From [Actinomadura] parvosata subsp. kistnae (GTDB lineage Bacteria; Actinomycetota; Actinomycetes; Streptosporangiales; Streptosporangiaceae): 64,000 nt of DNA. Shown in pieces: positions 1-9,025 of the stretch; position 1 is the stretch's first letter; each line of letters begins with the position of its first letter. The stretch spans positions 186,001 to 250,000 of the forward strand of contig NZ_OOHJ01000022.1 of assembly GCF_900323885.1 (NCBI RefSeq). Direction: 5' to 3'. The position numbers and the translations under genes are program-made. The notes beneath the pieces are model-generated. The model worked only from the letters and a program-made list of their open reading frames with translations, ran no database searches and had not been told where the DNA came from.

Positions 1-1089
1 GTTCTTGATGAACCAGGCGGCGTTGTCCGGGCTGACGTTCACGCATCCGTGGCTGACGTTCGAGTTCCCCTGTGACCCCACCGACCAGGGCGCGCTGTGC
101 ACGTACTCGCCGCTGTTGGAGATCCGCACGGTGTTGTACACGGTGAGCCGGTAGTAGCCGGGCGAGCCGGGCCCGATGCCGGGTGAGGTCATGACGGTGA
201 CGGGTTCGCGGGACATGGCGAGGTGGATGCCGGAGGTGGTGTAGTACTTCCACTGGCCGCCCTGCCCGGCGCTCATGGGCATGGTGCGGATCTTCTTGCC
301 GTTGCGGCGGACGACGAGCACGTGCTCGTCGGTGCTGCCTCGGGTGATCTGCGATCGGCCGATCTTGAAGTCGAGGCGGACGTCGCGTTTGCCGTACATG
401 CCGGGCGCGCCGCGCACTCCGGCGAGCTTGGCCTCCACGCGGACCTTGGTGTGGGCGGGCCAGTACTTCTCGGGGCGGAAGTCGACGTGCTGGCTGTCGA
501 ACCAGTGCCAGGCCCCTTCGACGGGTTTGGAGCTGTGGACGGTGAGGTTGCGTTCGATGGCGATCCGGTCGGTGATGGGCTTGTCGAAGGCGATCATGAT
601 GGGCATGCCGATGCCGACGGTGAGGCCGGTGTCGTCCTTGTTGGGGGTGATGGTCTCGATGTCGAACGTCTTGTCGCCCTTGACGGTGGAGAACGCGCTG
701 CGGGTCTCGCTCGTCCGCCCGGCGGGGTCCACGGAGACGGCGGTGACCGTGTAGGCGGTGCCGGGCCGGGCGGTGCCGAGGCTGCGCCAGCGGGTGCCGT
801 CGGAGCTCAGGACGCCCTTGAGCGGCCCGCCTTGCCTCCTTCCACGCGTACGCTCTTCAGCGTGCCCCCGTGGACGGACACGACCACGGGCTGGTCCGTG
901 GGCACGTTCGTGCTCTTGTCCGCCGGAGACACCCCTACGGGGGCGCCCGCGCCCCGCCTGCCATGGCGACCCCTTCGGGGTCGTCGGCGGGGGCCGCCGA
1001 GCACGCCGTCAGCAGCGCCAGGGCCAGCAGGCCGGCCGTTCCATACGCTCCGCGCCCCACGAGTACTCCCTCGTCCACGATCGAGCCAC
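1..1089 (-). CDS. L,D-transpeptidase lipoprotein with Ig-like domains (3' end beyond window; frameshifted)
   Basis: Peptidoglycan L,D-transpeptidase (YkuD) with N-terminal Ig-like domains, LdtMt2 type, which makes 3-3 cross-links outside the membrane. The catalytic motif HGCVNVSPDNAAWF lies at the window edge and the last residues are missing. The N-terminus is a lipoprotein signal ending LLTAC. GTG at 1089 has AGGAGG five bases upstream, so I chose it. The reading frame is broken near 1055-1058, 952-955 and 826-831; adding one G at each place joins signal peptide, linker and catalytic region into one protein. I read these as sequence errors, but a real pseudogene is possible. Downstream of the cta genes on the same strand, separated by a terminator. 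Confidence 0.8.
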
Positions 1090-1152
1090 TTCTGCCTCCT
1101 TTATTACCCTGGGTGATCAGATGGCCACATCCGCCCACTGGTAAAGAACACC

Positions 1153-1190
1153 AAAAAGCGGGCGTCCTCCCCCAAGGGAGAACGCCCGCT
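1153..1190 (-). terminator. Intrinsic terminator after ctaF
   Basis: Nine-base perfect stem (1157-1165 with 1182-1190) followed on the minus strand by a run of five T (1153-1157). It lies just after the ctaF stop codon and separates the oxidase block from the transpeptidase gene. Confidence 0.85.
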
Positions 1191-1205
1191 CCGGGTGTGC
1201 GTGGC

Positions 1206-1619
1206 TCAGTGCGAGAAGTGGCCCCGGTAGTACTGGAACACGAACCCGATCATGGCCATGATCACGAGGAAGACCCCGATCAGGAACATCCAGAAGCCGA
1301 TCACGAACCCGGCGAAGGCGAAGGCCGCCGCCAGGCACAGGAACAGCGGCCACCAGCTGCTCGGGCTGAAGAAGCCCAGCTCGCCCGCGCCGTCGCTGAT
1401 CTCGGCCTGCTTGTTGTCCTCCGGCTGCGCGCCGATGCGGCGCGCGGTGAACATCAGGTAGTAGCCCACCATGAACGCGAAGCCGACCGAGATGGCCATG
1501 GCGGTCGTGCCGACGGGCTCACCCTTGCCGGTGGCGGCCTTCGTCCAGAACCAGTAGGCGATGTCCACGCCGGCGAAGAACAGGCCGCACAGCAGGAACA
1601 ACCATCCCTGCACCTTCAT
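1206..1619 (-). CDS. ctaF: Cytochrome c oxidase subunit 4, actinobacterial type
   Basis: Small membrane subunit (137 aa) of the actinobacterial aa3 oxidase, which works with the bcc complex. Four hydrophobic segments are visible: two in the N-terminal half (about residues 5-25 and 40-58) and two near 90-130. It ends in a short hydrophilic tail. Its ATG shares one base with the ctaD stop (TGATG), so it is probably translationally coupled to ctaD. Length and position match the family. Confidence 0.93.
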   Translation of the reverse strand: MKVQGWLFLLCGLFFAGVDIAYWFWTKAATGKGEPVGTTAMAISVGFAFMVGYYLMFTARRIGAQPEDNKQAEISDGAGELGFFSPSSWWPLFLCLAAAFAFAGFVIGFWMFLIGVFLVIMAMIGFVFQYYRGHFSH

Positions 1620-3292
1620 CAGGACTCAACCTCCGGGTGGTCGGACTTGGTGGAAGCGTGCGGGAACCGCTTGTCGAAGGCGGGGCGCTCGGACCGGATG
1701 CGCGGCAGCGAGGTGAAGTTGTGCCGCGGCGGCGGGCAGCTAGTCGCCCACTCCAGCGAGTTGCCGTAGCCCCACGGGTCGTCCACGGTGACCTTGGGCG
1801 CGCTGCGCCAGGTCTTCCAGACGTTGTAGAAGAACGGCAGCGTCGAGGCGCCCAGGACGAACGCGCCGACCGACGACAGGAGGTTGAGGTCGGTGAAGCC
1901 GTCGGCCGGGCTGTAGTCGGCGTAGCGGCGCGGGAAGCCCGCCATGCCGAGCCAGTGCTGGACGAGGAACGTGGTGTGGAAGCCGATGAACAGCAGCCAG
2001 AAGTGCAGCTTGCCCAGCTTGTCGTCGAGCATCTTGCCGGTGAACTTGGGCCACCAGAAGTAGAACCCGGCGAACATCGCGAACACGACGGTGCCGAAGA
2101 CCACGTAGTGGAAGTGCGCGACGACGAAGTAGGTGTCGCTGATGTGGAAGTCGAGCGGCGGCGAGGCCAGGATGACGCCCGTCAGGCCGCCCAGGAGGAA
2201 GGTGATGAGGAAGCCGACGGAGAACAGCATCGGCGACTCGAAGCTGAGGTGGCCGCGCCACATCGTGCCGATCCAGTTGAAGAACTTCACGCCGGTCGGC
2301 ACGGCGATGAGGAACGTCATGAACGAGAAGAACGGCAGCAGCACCTGGCCGGTCGGGAACATGTGGTGCGCCCAGACCGTGATGGACAGACCGGCGATCG
2401 AGATCGTCGCGCCCACGAGGCTGATGTAACCGAAGATCGGCTTGCGGCTGAAGACCGGGATGATCTCGGTCACGATGCCGAAGAACGGCAGCGCGATGAT
2501 GTACACCTCGGGGTGGCCGAAGAACCAGAACAGGTGCTGCCAGAGCAGCGCGCCGCCGTTGTCGGAGGCGAAGATGTGCGTGCCGAGCTTGCGGTCGGAC
2601 TCCAGCGCGAGCAGGGCGGCGGCCAGCACGGGGAAGGCCATCAGCACGAGCATGCTGGTCAGCAGCACGTTCCAGGTGAACATCGGCATGCGGAACATGG
2701 TCATGCCGGGCGCGCGCATGCAGATGATCGTGGTGATGAAGTTGACCGCGCCGAGGATCGTGCCCAGACCCGACAGGGCCAGACCCATGATCCACAGGTC
2801 GCCGCCGATGCCGGGCGAGTTGATCGCGTTCGACAGCGGCGTGTAGGCGAACCAGCCGAACGAGGCGGCGCCGCCCGGGGTGAAGAAGCCGGAGACGGCG
2901 ATGAGGCTGCCGAACAGGTAGAGCCAGTAGCTGACCATGTTCAGGCGCGGGAAGGCGACGTCGGGGGCGCCGATCTGCAGCGGCATCAGCTCGTTGGCGA
3001 AGCCGGCGAACAGCGGCGTCGCGAACATCAGCAGCATGATCGTGCCGTGCATGGTGAACAGCTGGTTGAACTGCTCGTTGCTGGTGAACTGCAGCCCCGG
3101 CTGCGCCAGCTCGGCCCGCATGACGAGGGCCATCACGCCGCCGATGAGGAAGAAGGCGAACGACGTGATCAAGTACATGTGCCCGATGATCTTGTGATCG
3201 GTCGAGGACATCCACTTGGCGATGATCTGGCCCTTGGTGCTACCCGAGGGCCGGACCGGCGCGGTCGTCAGGGGTTCGTGAATGGCGGTCAC
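1619..3292 (-). CDS. ctaD: Cytochrome c oxidase subunit I
   Basis: Catalytic heme-copper subunit (557 aa) that reduces O2 to water and pumps protons. Visible landmarks are the heme a ligand in FTMHGT (His82), the CuB/Tyr site HPEVY (260-264), the His pair WAHH (309-310) and HFHYVVFG for the remaining heme ligands. The GTG at 3292 overlaps the ctaC stop (GTGA) and gives the usual N-terminus before KWMSSTDHK; a longer frame upstream runs inside ctaC and is rejected. Part of the ctaC-ctaD-ctaF operon. Confidence 0.97.
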   Translation of the reverse strand: MTAIHEPLTTAPVRPSGSTKGQIIAKWMSSTDHKIIGHMYLITSFAFFLIGGVMALVMRAELAQPGLQFTSNEQFNQLFTMHGTIMLLMFATPLFAGFANELMPLQIGAPDVAFPRLNMVSYWLYLFGSLIAVSGFFTPGGAASFGWFAYTPLSNAINSPGIGGDLWIMGLALSGLGTILGAVNFITTIICMRAPGMTMFRMPMFTWNVLLTSMLVLMAFPVLAAALLALESDRKLGTHIFASDNGGALLWQHLFWFFGHPEVYIIALPFFGIVTEIIPVFSRKPIFGYISLVGATISIAGLSITVWAHHMFPTGQVLLPFFSFMTFLIAVPTGVKFFNWIGTMWRGHLSFESPMLFSVGFLITFLLGGLTGVILASPPLDFHISDTYFVVAHFHYVVFGTVVFAMFAGFYFWWPKFTGKMLDDKLGKLHFWLLFIGFHTTFLVQHWLGMAGFPRRYADYSPADGFTDLNLLSSVGAFVLGASTLPFFYNVWKTWRSAPKVTVDDPWGYGNSLEWATSCPPPRHNFTSLPRIRSERPAFDKRFPHASTKSDHPEVES

Positions 3293-4116
3293 TGGGCACT
3301 CCCAGCCTGGGTCGTAACGTACTGGTTCCACTCGTCCGCACGGACGAGCTTCACCGAGAAGAGCATCCTGCTGTGGTCGACACCGCACAGCTCGGCACAG
3401 CGGCCGGCGTAGACGTTGGGCTTGTCGAGCGTCGTGATCTGGAACTTCCGGCCGGGGTCACCCTCGGGGATGCCCGGGATGACGTCCCGCTTGAACAGGA
3501 ACTCCGGCACCCAGAACGAGTGGATGACGTCGTCGGTCTCCAGGTCGAACTCGACCTTGGTGTTCACCGGCAGCACGAGCTGCGGGCCCTGGTGGAAGTC
3601 GCTCACCGGCACACCTGCGACGGGCTTCAACGTCTTGCCGTTGACGGTCGTGGTGAAGCGCCAGCTCCACTGGAAGGCCTCGACCTTGACCTTGACCGGC
3701 GCGTTGCCGTCGACCTTGGCCAGAGCCTCGCTGTCGCGGGCGGTGAAGAAGAAGAACACCGACACCATCACCAGCGGGATCAAGGTGTAGAGCATCTCGA
3801 TCGGCAGGTTGTAACGCACCTGCGGCGGCAGCTCGGCCTTGGCCCTGCGCTTGCGGTGGAAGATGCACGCCCAGATGATCAGGCCGATGACGACGGCACC
3901 CGTGGCGAGTGCGGCGATCCAGGCCCCGTTCCACAGATTCTGGACGATCCCGCCCTGCTCGGTGATGTGGTCGGGAAGAAGGCCGCGAGACCAGTCGGCC
4001 TCGGGGACGTCATTAGCACACGCCGTAGCAGTGGCCAGCAGCAACGCCAAAGCGGCGGCGCGCGGCACCCTGCGCCGGGCCAACGAACGCCGCGTCGTAC
4101 GGCGAGTCGGACTCAC
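3289..4116 (-). CDS. ctaC: Cytochrome c oxidase subunit II
   Basis: CuA subunit (275 aa) that accepts electrons from cytochrome c. The N-terminus is Arg-rich, then hydrophobic with a lipoprotein-like cleavage site ending TATAC. Two transmembrane helices follow (around residues 60-80 and 105-125). The C-terminal cupredoxin domain carries the CuA motif CAELCGVDHSRM. I chose GTG 4116 because it gives a normal signal peptide; the frame stays open far upstream but that extension overlaps the divergent gene. First gene of the operon. Confidence 0.95.
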   Translation of the reverse strand: MSPTRRTTRRSLARRRVPRAAALALLLATATACANDVPEADWSRGLLPDHITEQGGIVQNLWNGAWIAALATGAVVIGLIIWACIFHRKRRAKAELPPQVRYNLPIEMLYTLIPLVMVSVFFFFTARDSEALAKVDGNAPVKVKVEAFQWSWRFTTTVNGKTLKPVAGVPVSDFHQGPQLVLPVNTKVEFDLETDDVIHSFWVPEFLFKRDVIPGIPEGDPGRKFQITTLDKPNVYAGRCAELCGVDHSRMLFSVKLVRADEWNQYVTTQAGSAQ

Positions 4117-4269
4117 GGATCGCCTACCCCACAGATGAAGCCCAAGAGTCTTTCCCTTGGGCGCTCGTATTGCTCTTTCTGCATCAAGCACAGACTGACA
4201 AGCAGACACATTAGCGTGCAGGGGCCTCGCCCTACCGCGCGACCCCTCGGTGGCGCCGCAAGTGGGACG
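4117..4269. promoter_or_regulatory. Divergent intergenic region with a 7-bp hairpin
   Basis: Gap between ctaC (minus) and the cysteine desulfurase gene (plus). It must hold both promoters. A perfect stem-loop (arms GCCCAAG 4140-4146 and CTTGGGC 4156-4162) sits in the probable ctaC 5' leader. I could not assign promoter elements with confidence. Confidence 0.4.
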
Positions 4270-5412
4270 ATGAGTCTCGTGGCTTACTTCGACGCGGCTT
4301 CGAGCGAACCGCTCCACCCTCAGGCGCGCGAGGCGCTGCTGGCGGCGATCGACTCCGGCTGGGCCGACCCCGCGAGACTCTATGGCGAGGCCCGCCGCGC
4401 GCACCTGCTGCTGGAGCAGGCTCGCACGGAGGTGGCCGAGGTGCTCGGCGCCCGCCCCGACGAGGTGTCGTTCACCGCGTCGGGCACGCAGGCCGTGCAT
4501 CTCGGCGTCCTCGGCACCCTACACGGAAGGCGCAGGGCCGGGCGTCATCTCGTGGTGAGCGCGGTGGAGCATTCCAGCGTGCTGCACGCCGGTCAGGTCC
4601 ACGAGCGGGAGGGCGGCACGGTCGAGACGGTGGGCGTGGCGCTGAACGGGCGGGTGCACCTCGACCGGTTCGCCGAGGCGGTCGCGCGGCCCGGCACGGC
4701 TTTGGCGTGCCTGCAGACGGCCAATCACGAGGTCGGCACGTTGCAGCCGGTCGAGCAGGCCGCCGAGGCGTGCCGCGAGCACGGGGTGCCGCTGCTGGTG
4801 GACGCGGCGCAGACGGCGGGGCGGCTGCCGGTGCCGCCGGGCTGGTCGGTGCTGACGGCCAGCGCGCACAAGTGGGGCGGGCCCGCCGGGGTGGGCGTGC
4901 TGGCGGTGCGCAAGGGCACGCGGTTCCGCTCGTACCTGCCGGAGGACGAGCGGGAGCGGCGGCGGGTGCCGGGCTTCGAGAACGTGCCGGCGATCGTCGC
5001 GGCGGCGGCGGCCCTGCGCGCGGCGGCGGCCGAGGCGGAGCGGGAGCAGGCGAGGCTTTCCTCGCTCGTCGAAAGGATCAGGGAGACGGTCCCGAGGATC
5101 GTTCCTGACGTGGAGGTCATCGGCGACCCCGTTGACCGGGCGCCGCACATCGTGACCTTTTCGTGCCTCTACGTTGACGGGGAGGCGCTGCTGGGCGAGC
5201 TGGACAAGGCCGGATTCGCCGTATCGTCCGGAAGCTCGTGCACCGCTAGTACGCTTCGTCCATCGCACGTCCTCGAAGCGATGGGCGTGCTCACGCATGG
5301 GAATGTCCGGGTGTCGCTGCCCAGGGGCGCTTCCGCCGGCGAGGTCGACAGGTTCCTCGCCGTGCTGCCCGATCTGGTGCGCCGCATCCGCCAGGACGCG
5401 GGAGTCGCATGA
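4270..5412 (+). CDS. Cysteine desulfurase (NifS/IscS-like aminotransferase class V)
   Basis: PLP enzyme (380 aa) that removes sulfur from cysteine as a persulfide. The PLP lysine is in SAHKWGG (Lys201), with VDAAQTAG just before it. The catalytic cysteine loop SSGSSCTAS is present (Cys324). The ATG at 4270 is the first sensible start; upstream sequence in frame lies over ctaC. It overlaps tusA by 4 nt, so the persulfide is probably handed to TusA. The pair may serve tRNA thiolation or another sulfur-transfer job rather than general Fe-S assembly; this is inference. Confidence 0.9.
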   Translation: MSLVAYFDAASSEPLHPQAREALLAAIDSGWADPARLYGEARRAHLLLEQARTEVAEVLGARPDEVSFTASGTQAVHLGVLGTLHGRRRAGRHLVVSAVEHSSVLHAGQVHEREGGTVETVGVALNGRVHLDRFAEAVARPGTALACLQTANHEVGTLQPVEQAAEACREHGVPLLVDAAQTAGRLPVPPGWSVLTASAHKWGGPAGVGVLAVRKGTRFRSYLPEDERERRRVPGFENVPAIVAAAAALRAAAAEAEREQARLSSLVERIRETVPRIVPDVEVIGDPVDRAPHIVTFSCLYVDGEALLGELDKAGFAVSSGSSCTASTLRPSHVLEAMGVLTHGNVRVSLPRGASAGEVDRFLAVLPDLVRRIRQDAGVA

Positions 5413-5654
5413 CCGAGGTGACGCAGCCGGCTTTGACGATCGACGCGCTGGGGAAGAAGTGCCCTGTCCCGATCATCATGCTCGCCGAGCAGATCAACCA
5501 CGTCCCGCTGAACGCCGTGGTGGCCGTGCTGGCCGACGATCCCGCGGCCTACACGGACGTCCCGGCGTGGTGCAGGCTGAAGTCGCACCGGCACGTGGGG
5601 TCGTACGAGCTGCCGGAAGGCGGCTGGGCGATCCACGTCATGCGGAACTACTGA
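5409..5654 (+). CDS. TusA-family sulfur carrier
   Basis: Small cytosolic sulfur-relay protein (81 aa). The family motif is KKCPVPIIML with the persulfide cysteine at Cys18, followed by the usual beta-alpha-beta pattern. The start overlaps the desulfurase stop (ATGA), which makes donor and acceptor one transcript and suggests coupled translation. Confidence 0.9.
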   Translation: MTEVTQPALTIDALGKKCPVPIIMLAEQINHVPLNAVVAVLADDPAAYTDVPAWCRLKSHRHVGSYELPEGGWAIHVMRNY

Positions 5655-5742
5655 GCTTCCGGCCGTCCGCAAATCCCTGATTGGGCTCTGTCTGGTGGGT
5701 AGGGGCCCTGCGTACGAGTCCATCGACATGCAGGGGAAAGCC

Positions 5743-6177
5743 ATGATCAGCGGACAACCGAACGAGACCGCCCGCGACGTCATGAGCACGGGAGCGGAGT
5801 GCATCGGCGCGCACGAGACCCTCGACCGGGCGGCGCAGATGATGCGTAACAGCGACGTGGGCGCCCTGCCCGTGTGCGGGCCGGACGACCGGGTCACCGG
5901 CATCATCACCGACCGCGACATCGTCATCAAGTGCGTGGCCGCCGGTCACGACCCGGCGCGGGTGACGGCGGGCGAGCTGGCCACCGGCCTGGTCTGGGTG
6001 GCGTCGGACGCCACCGTGGAGGAGGCGCTGGCGCGCATGGAGGAGCACCAGATCAAGCGGCTGCCGGTGATGGACGGAGGCCGCATCGTCGGCATGATCA
6101 GCGAGGCCGACCTGGCCAGGCACCTGCCCGACGACCAGCTCGCCGAGTTCGTGCACCGGGTGTACGCCTTCCGCTGA
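5743..6177 (+). CDS. CBS-pair domain protein
   Basis: 144-aa protein made of two CBS motifs (about residues 10-65 and 75-130), which normally form one adenosyl-ligand binding module. Halves contain GIITDRDIV and GMISEADLA, the standard CBS pattern. It resembles mycobacterial Hrp1-type dormancy proteins in size, but that is only similarity of design. ATG 5743 is chosen over ATG 5728 because AGGGGA precedes it at good spacing. Confidence 0.88.
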   Translation: MISGQPNETARDVMSTGAECIGAHETLDRAAQMMRNSDVGALPVCGPDDRVTGIITDRDIVIKCVAAGHDPARVTAGELATGLVWVASDATVEEALARMEEHQIKRLPVMDGGRIVGMISEADLARHLPDDQLAEFVHRVYAFR

Positions 6178-6199
6178 CCGCACGCGGGCGTCGATCGTC

Positions 6200-6228
6200 G
6201 AGGCCGTCCCCTGCTCCGGGACGGCCTC
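6200..6228. terminator. Bidirectional terminator hairpin
   Basis: Perfect 11-bp stem (6200-6210 with 6218-6228) and 7-base loop between the convergent CBS and adenosine kinase genes. No strong T-run, as is common in high-GC actinobacteria. Confidence 0.75.
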
Positions 6229-6235
6229 GCTCATG

Positions 6236-7222
6236 TCACGGGTGGTAGCAGCGGACGTGCTCGCCGACCTCGGCGGCGGCCTCGGCACCGTACGCGGCGG
6301 CGAAGCGCTCCATGAAGCCCTTCTGCCCCAGTTCGTACTCCTGCCCGCCGACGCGCTCCAGCACGTGCGTGGCGGTGAGGTTGCCGATCTGCCCGCACCG
6401 CTCCAGCGACAGGCCCCAGGCCAGGCCGGACATGAAGCCGGCGCGGAAGGCGTCGCCGACGCCGGTGGGGTCGGCCTTGCCGCGCTCGGGGGCGGGGGCG
6501 ACCTGGATGGAGGGCTCGCCGGCGCGGTCGATGACGGCGCCCTTGGGGCCGAGCGTGGTGACGCGGACGCCGACGCGGGACAGGATCTCCTCGTCGGACC
6601 AGCCGGTCTTCTGCTCGATGAGCCCCTTCTCGTAGTCGTTGGAGAACAGGTAGGCGGCGCCGTCGACGAGCTGGCGGATCTGCTCGTCCTCCATGCGCGC
6701 GAGCTGCTGGGAGATGTCGGCGGCGAACGGGATGCCGCGCTGGCGGCACTCGTCGGTGTGGCGCAGCATCGCGTCGGGGTCGTTGGGGCTGATCAGCACC
6801 AGGTCGAGCCCGCCCACGCGGTCGGCGACGGGCTGCAGCTCGATGAGCCGCGCCTCGGCCATGGCGCCGGTGTAGAACGAGGCGATCTGGTTGTGGTGCT
6901 GGTCGGTGGTGCACAGGAAGCGGGCGGTGTGCTGGGTCTCGGAGACGTGCACGGAGCCGCAGTCCACGCCGTGGCGCTCCAGCCAGGAGCGGTAGTCGGC
7001 GAAGTCGTTGCCGACGGCGCCCACGAGGATCGGGTTGAGACCGAGGCAGGCCATTCCGAAGGCGATGTTCGCGGCGCAGCCGCCGCGCCGGATCTGGAGA
7101 TCATCGACCAGGAACGAGAGTGACACCCTGTCGAGCTGCTCGGCGATGAGCTGATCGCCGAAGCTTCCAGGAAAGGTCATCAGGTGGTCTGTCGCGATTG
7201 AGCCGGTCACGGCAATGCGCAC
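6236..7222 (-). CDS. adoK: Adenosine kinase-like PfkB family sugar/nucleoside kinase
   Basis: 328-aa PfkB kinase very like mycobacterial adenosine kinase from its first residues (VTGSIATDHLMTFPG) to the catalytic signature DPTGVGDAFRAGF. The C-terminal signature holds the anion-hole GVGD and the catalytic Asp. Family knowledge: phosphorylates adenosine to AMP in purine salvage. GTG 7222 preceded by a GAGGAA ribosome site gives the conserved N-terminus; a longer start at 7291 is unlikely. Same neighbourhood (ctaC, A-type Fe-S carrier) as in mycobacteria. Confidence 0.88.
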   Translation of the reverse strand: MRIAVTGSIATDHLMTFPGSFGDQLIAEQLDRVSLSFLVDDLQIRRGGCAANIAFGMACLGLNPILVGAVGNDFADYRSWLERHGVDCGSVHVSETQHTARFLCTTDQHHNQIASFYTGAMAEARLIELQPVADRVGGLDLVLISPNDPDAMLRHTDECRQRGIPFAADISQQLARMEDEQIRQLVDGAAYLFSNDYEKGLIEQKTGWSDEEILSRVGVRVTTLGPKGAVIDRAGEPSIQVAPAPERGKADPTGVGDAFRAGFMSGLAWGLSLERCGQIGNLTATHVLERVGGQEYELGQKGFMERFAAAYGAEAAAEVGEHVRCYHP

Positions 7223-7329
7223 GGGATTCTTCTTCCTCGTTGTCAGCAGGCCAATAGGCCCCACGAGAATACGCGAAGGTCCCGCGCGCACAAAGGCGAG
7301 CGGGACCTGCTTCGAGCGCCGTTCGAGCG

Positions 7330-7683
7330 CTAGTTGAACGAGTCACCACAGGCGCACGAGCCCGTGGCGTTGGGGTTGTCGATCGTGAACCCCTGCTTCT
7401 CGATCGTGTCGACGAAGTCGATGGAGGCGCCCATCAGGTAGGGGGCGCTCATCCGGTCGGTGACCACGCTGACCCCGCCGAAGTCCGACACGACGTCGCC
7501 GTCCATCGAACGGTCGTCGAAGAAGAGCTGGTAGCGCAGGCCGGAGCAACCTCCCGGCTGCACGGCGACCCGCAGCTGCAGGCCCTCCTCGCCCTGCTGC
7601 TCGAGCAGGCTCTTGACCTTGGCGGCGGCCGCGTCAGTCAGGATCAGGCCCTGTGCCGTGGTCTCGCTGCTCTCAACCGTCAT
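7330..7683 (-). CDS. A-type iron-sulfur carrier (IscA/ErpA/HesB family)
   Basis: 117-aa A-type carrier that delivers Fe-S clusters to apoproteins. Conserved cysteines are Cys46 in GGCSG and Cys110/Cys112 in the C-terminal SCACGDSF. ATG 7683 is preceded by AGGGAG. It lies upstream of adoK on the same strand and divergent from nadA, whose product needs a [4Fe-4S] cluster. Which member of the family it is cannot be settled by eye. Confidence 0.92.
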   Translation of the reverse strand: MTVESSETTAQGLILTDAAAAKVKSLLEQQGEEGLQLRVAVQPGGCSGLRYQLFFDDRSMDGDVVSDFGGVSVVTDRMSAPYLMGASIDFVDTIEKQGFTIDNPNATGSCACGDSFN

Positions 7684-7826
7684 CTGCTGACTCCCTAACC
7701 CGGCTGTCTGTTTCTGACGTCCTACTAATGACGCTACCAACACCTGGGCGTTGCCACACATTCCCGGGGGTCCGCTCACTCCTCTGGGGCCCGGAATAAC
7801 CACAAGGTCCCATGTGTCATGATGAG

Positions 7827-7845
7827 TATCGTCAAATCGACGATA
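7827..7845. promoter_or_regulatory. Perfect inverted repeat in front of nadA (candidate operator)
   Basis: Arms TATCGTC (7827-7833) and GACGATA (7839-7845) with a 5-base spacer, directly upstream of the nadA ribosome site. Position suits a repressor site. The regulator is unknown; an NAD-responsive one is a guess from the target gene. Confidence 0.5.
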
Positions 7846-7858
7846 AGGGGGTACGGCC

Positions 7859-9010
7859 ATGGCTGCCCAGACGGGACTGCCGCTCTACGTCCTCGGCCGG
7901 GGTGCCGATCCGCACAGCGAGAAGGGGGTCGACTGCCCCGGCGAGCTGCCGCCCGCCTCCGATCCCGACCTCGTGGACCGCGCGCGCAAGGCGAAGGAGG
8001 CGCTCGGCGAGCGCCTGTTCGTGCTCGGCCACCACTACCAGCGTGACGAGGTCATCCAGTTCGCCGACGTGACCGGCGACTCCTTCAAGCTCGCCCAGCA
8101 GGCCGCCGCCCGGCCCGAGGCCGAGTTCATCGTCTTCTGCGGCGTGCACTTCATGGCCGAGTCGGCCGACATCCTGACCACCGACGCCCAGAAGGTCATC
8201 CTGCCCGACATGGCGGCCGGGTGCTCGATGGCCGACATGGCCACGTTCGACCAGGTCGAGGAGTGCTGGGAGGCCCTGGAGGACGCCGGGCTGGCCGACC
8301 AGGTGATCCCTGTCACGTACATGAACTCCAGCGCCGACATCAAGGCGTTCTGCGGCAGGAACGGCGGCGCGGTCTGCACCTCCTCCAACGCCCGCCGCGC
8401 CCTCGACTGGGCCTTCGAGCAGGGCCAGAAGGTGCTGTTCCTGCCCGACCAGCACCTCGGCCGCAACACGGCGGTGCTGGAGATGGGCATGTCGCTGGAG
8501 GACTGCGTGGTGTGGAACCCGCACCGTCCCAACGGCGGGCTCACCCAGGAGGAGCTGGAGCGCGCCAGGATGATCCTGTGGCGCGGCCACTGCTCGGTGC
8601 ACGGCCGCTTCACGGCCGAGTCGGTGGACGACGTGCGCGCGCGCATCCCCGGCGTGAACGTGCTCGTGCACCCCGAGTGCCGGCACGAGGTCGTGCTCAA
8701 GGCCGACCACGTGGGCTCCACCGAGCACATCATCAAGACGCTGGAGGCCGCGCCCGCCGGGTCGAGCTGGGCCATCGGCACCGAGCTGAACCTGGTCAAG
8801 CGCCTGGCCCAGACCTTCCCCGACAAGAACATCTCGTTCCTCGACCGCACGGTCTGCTACTGCTCCACCATGAACCGGATCGACCTGCCGCACCTGGTGT
8901 GGGCGCTGGAGTCGCTGGTGCTCGGCGAGGTCGTCAACCAGATCACCGTCGACGACGACACCACCCACTGGGCCAAGGTCGCCCTCGACCGCATGCTGGC
9001 CCTGCCGTAG
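7859..9010 (+). CDS. nadA: Quinolinate synthase
   Basis: 383-aa Fe-S enzyme that condenses iminoaspartate with dihydroxyacetone phosphate to quinolinate in de novo NAD synthesis. Three cluster cysteines are visible: Cys94 (VFCGVHFM), Cys274 (HPECRHEV) and the Cys333/Cys335 pair (TVCYCSTM). The YNSSA-like motif appears as YMNSSAD. ATG 7859 follows an AAGGGGG site. The usual partners nadB and nadC do not follow; the next gene is convergent. Confidence 0.96.
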   Translation: MAAQTGLPLYVLGRGADPHSEKGVDCPGELPPASDPDLVDRARKAKEALGERLFVLGHHYQRDEVIQFADVTGDSFKLAQQAAARPEAEFIVFCGVHFMAESADILTTDAQKVILPDMAAGCSMADMATFDQVEECWEALEDAGLADQVIPVTYMNSSADIKAFCGRNGGAVCTSSNARRALDWAFEQGQKVLFLPDQHLGRNTAVLEMGMSLEDCVVWNPHRPNGGLTQEELERARMILWRGHCSVHGRFTAESVDDVRARIPGVNVLVHPECRHEVVLKADHVGSTEHIIKTLEAAPAGSSWAIGTELNLVKRLAQTFPDKNISFLDRTVCYCSTMNRIDLPHLVWALESLVLGEVVNQITVDDDTTHWAKVALDRMLALP

Positions 9011-9025
9011 AGCCGTCTCCGGGCT

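Noticed and set aside
1637..3412. Long open frame antisense to ctaD
   Set aside because: Codon-bias shadow of a well-conserved gene; its product is a charged low-complexity protein.
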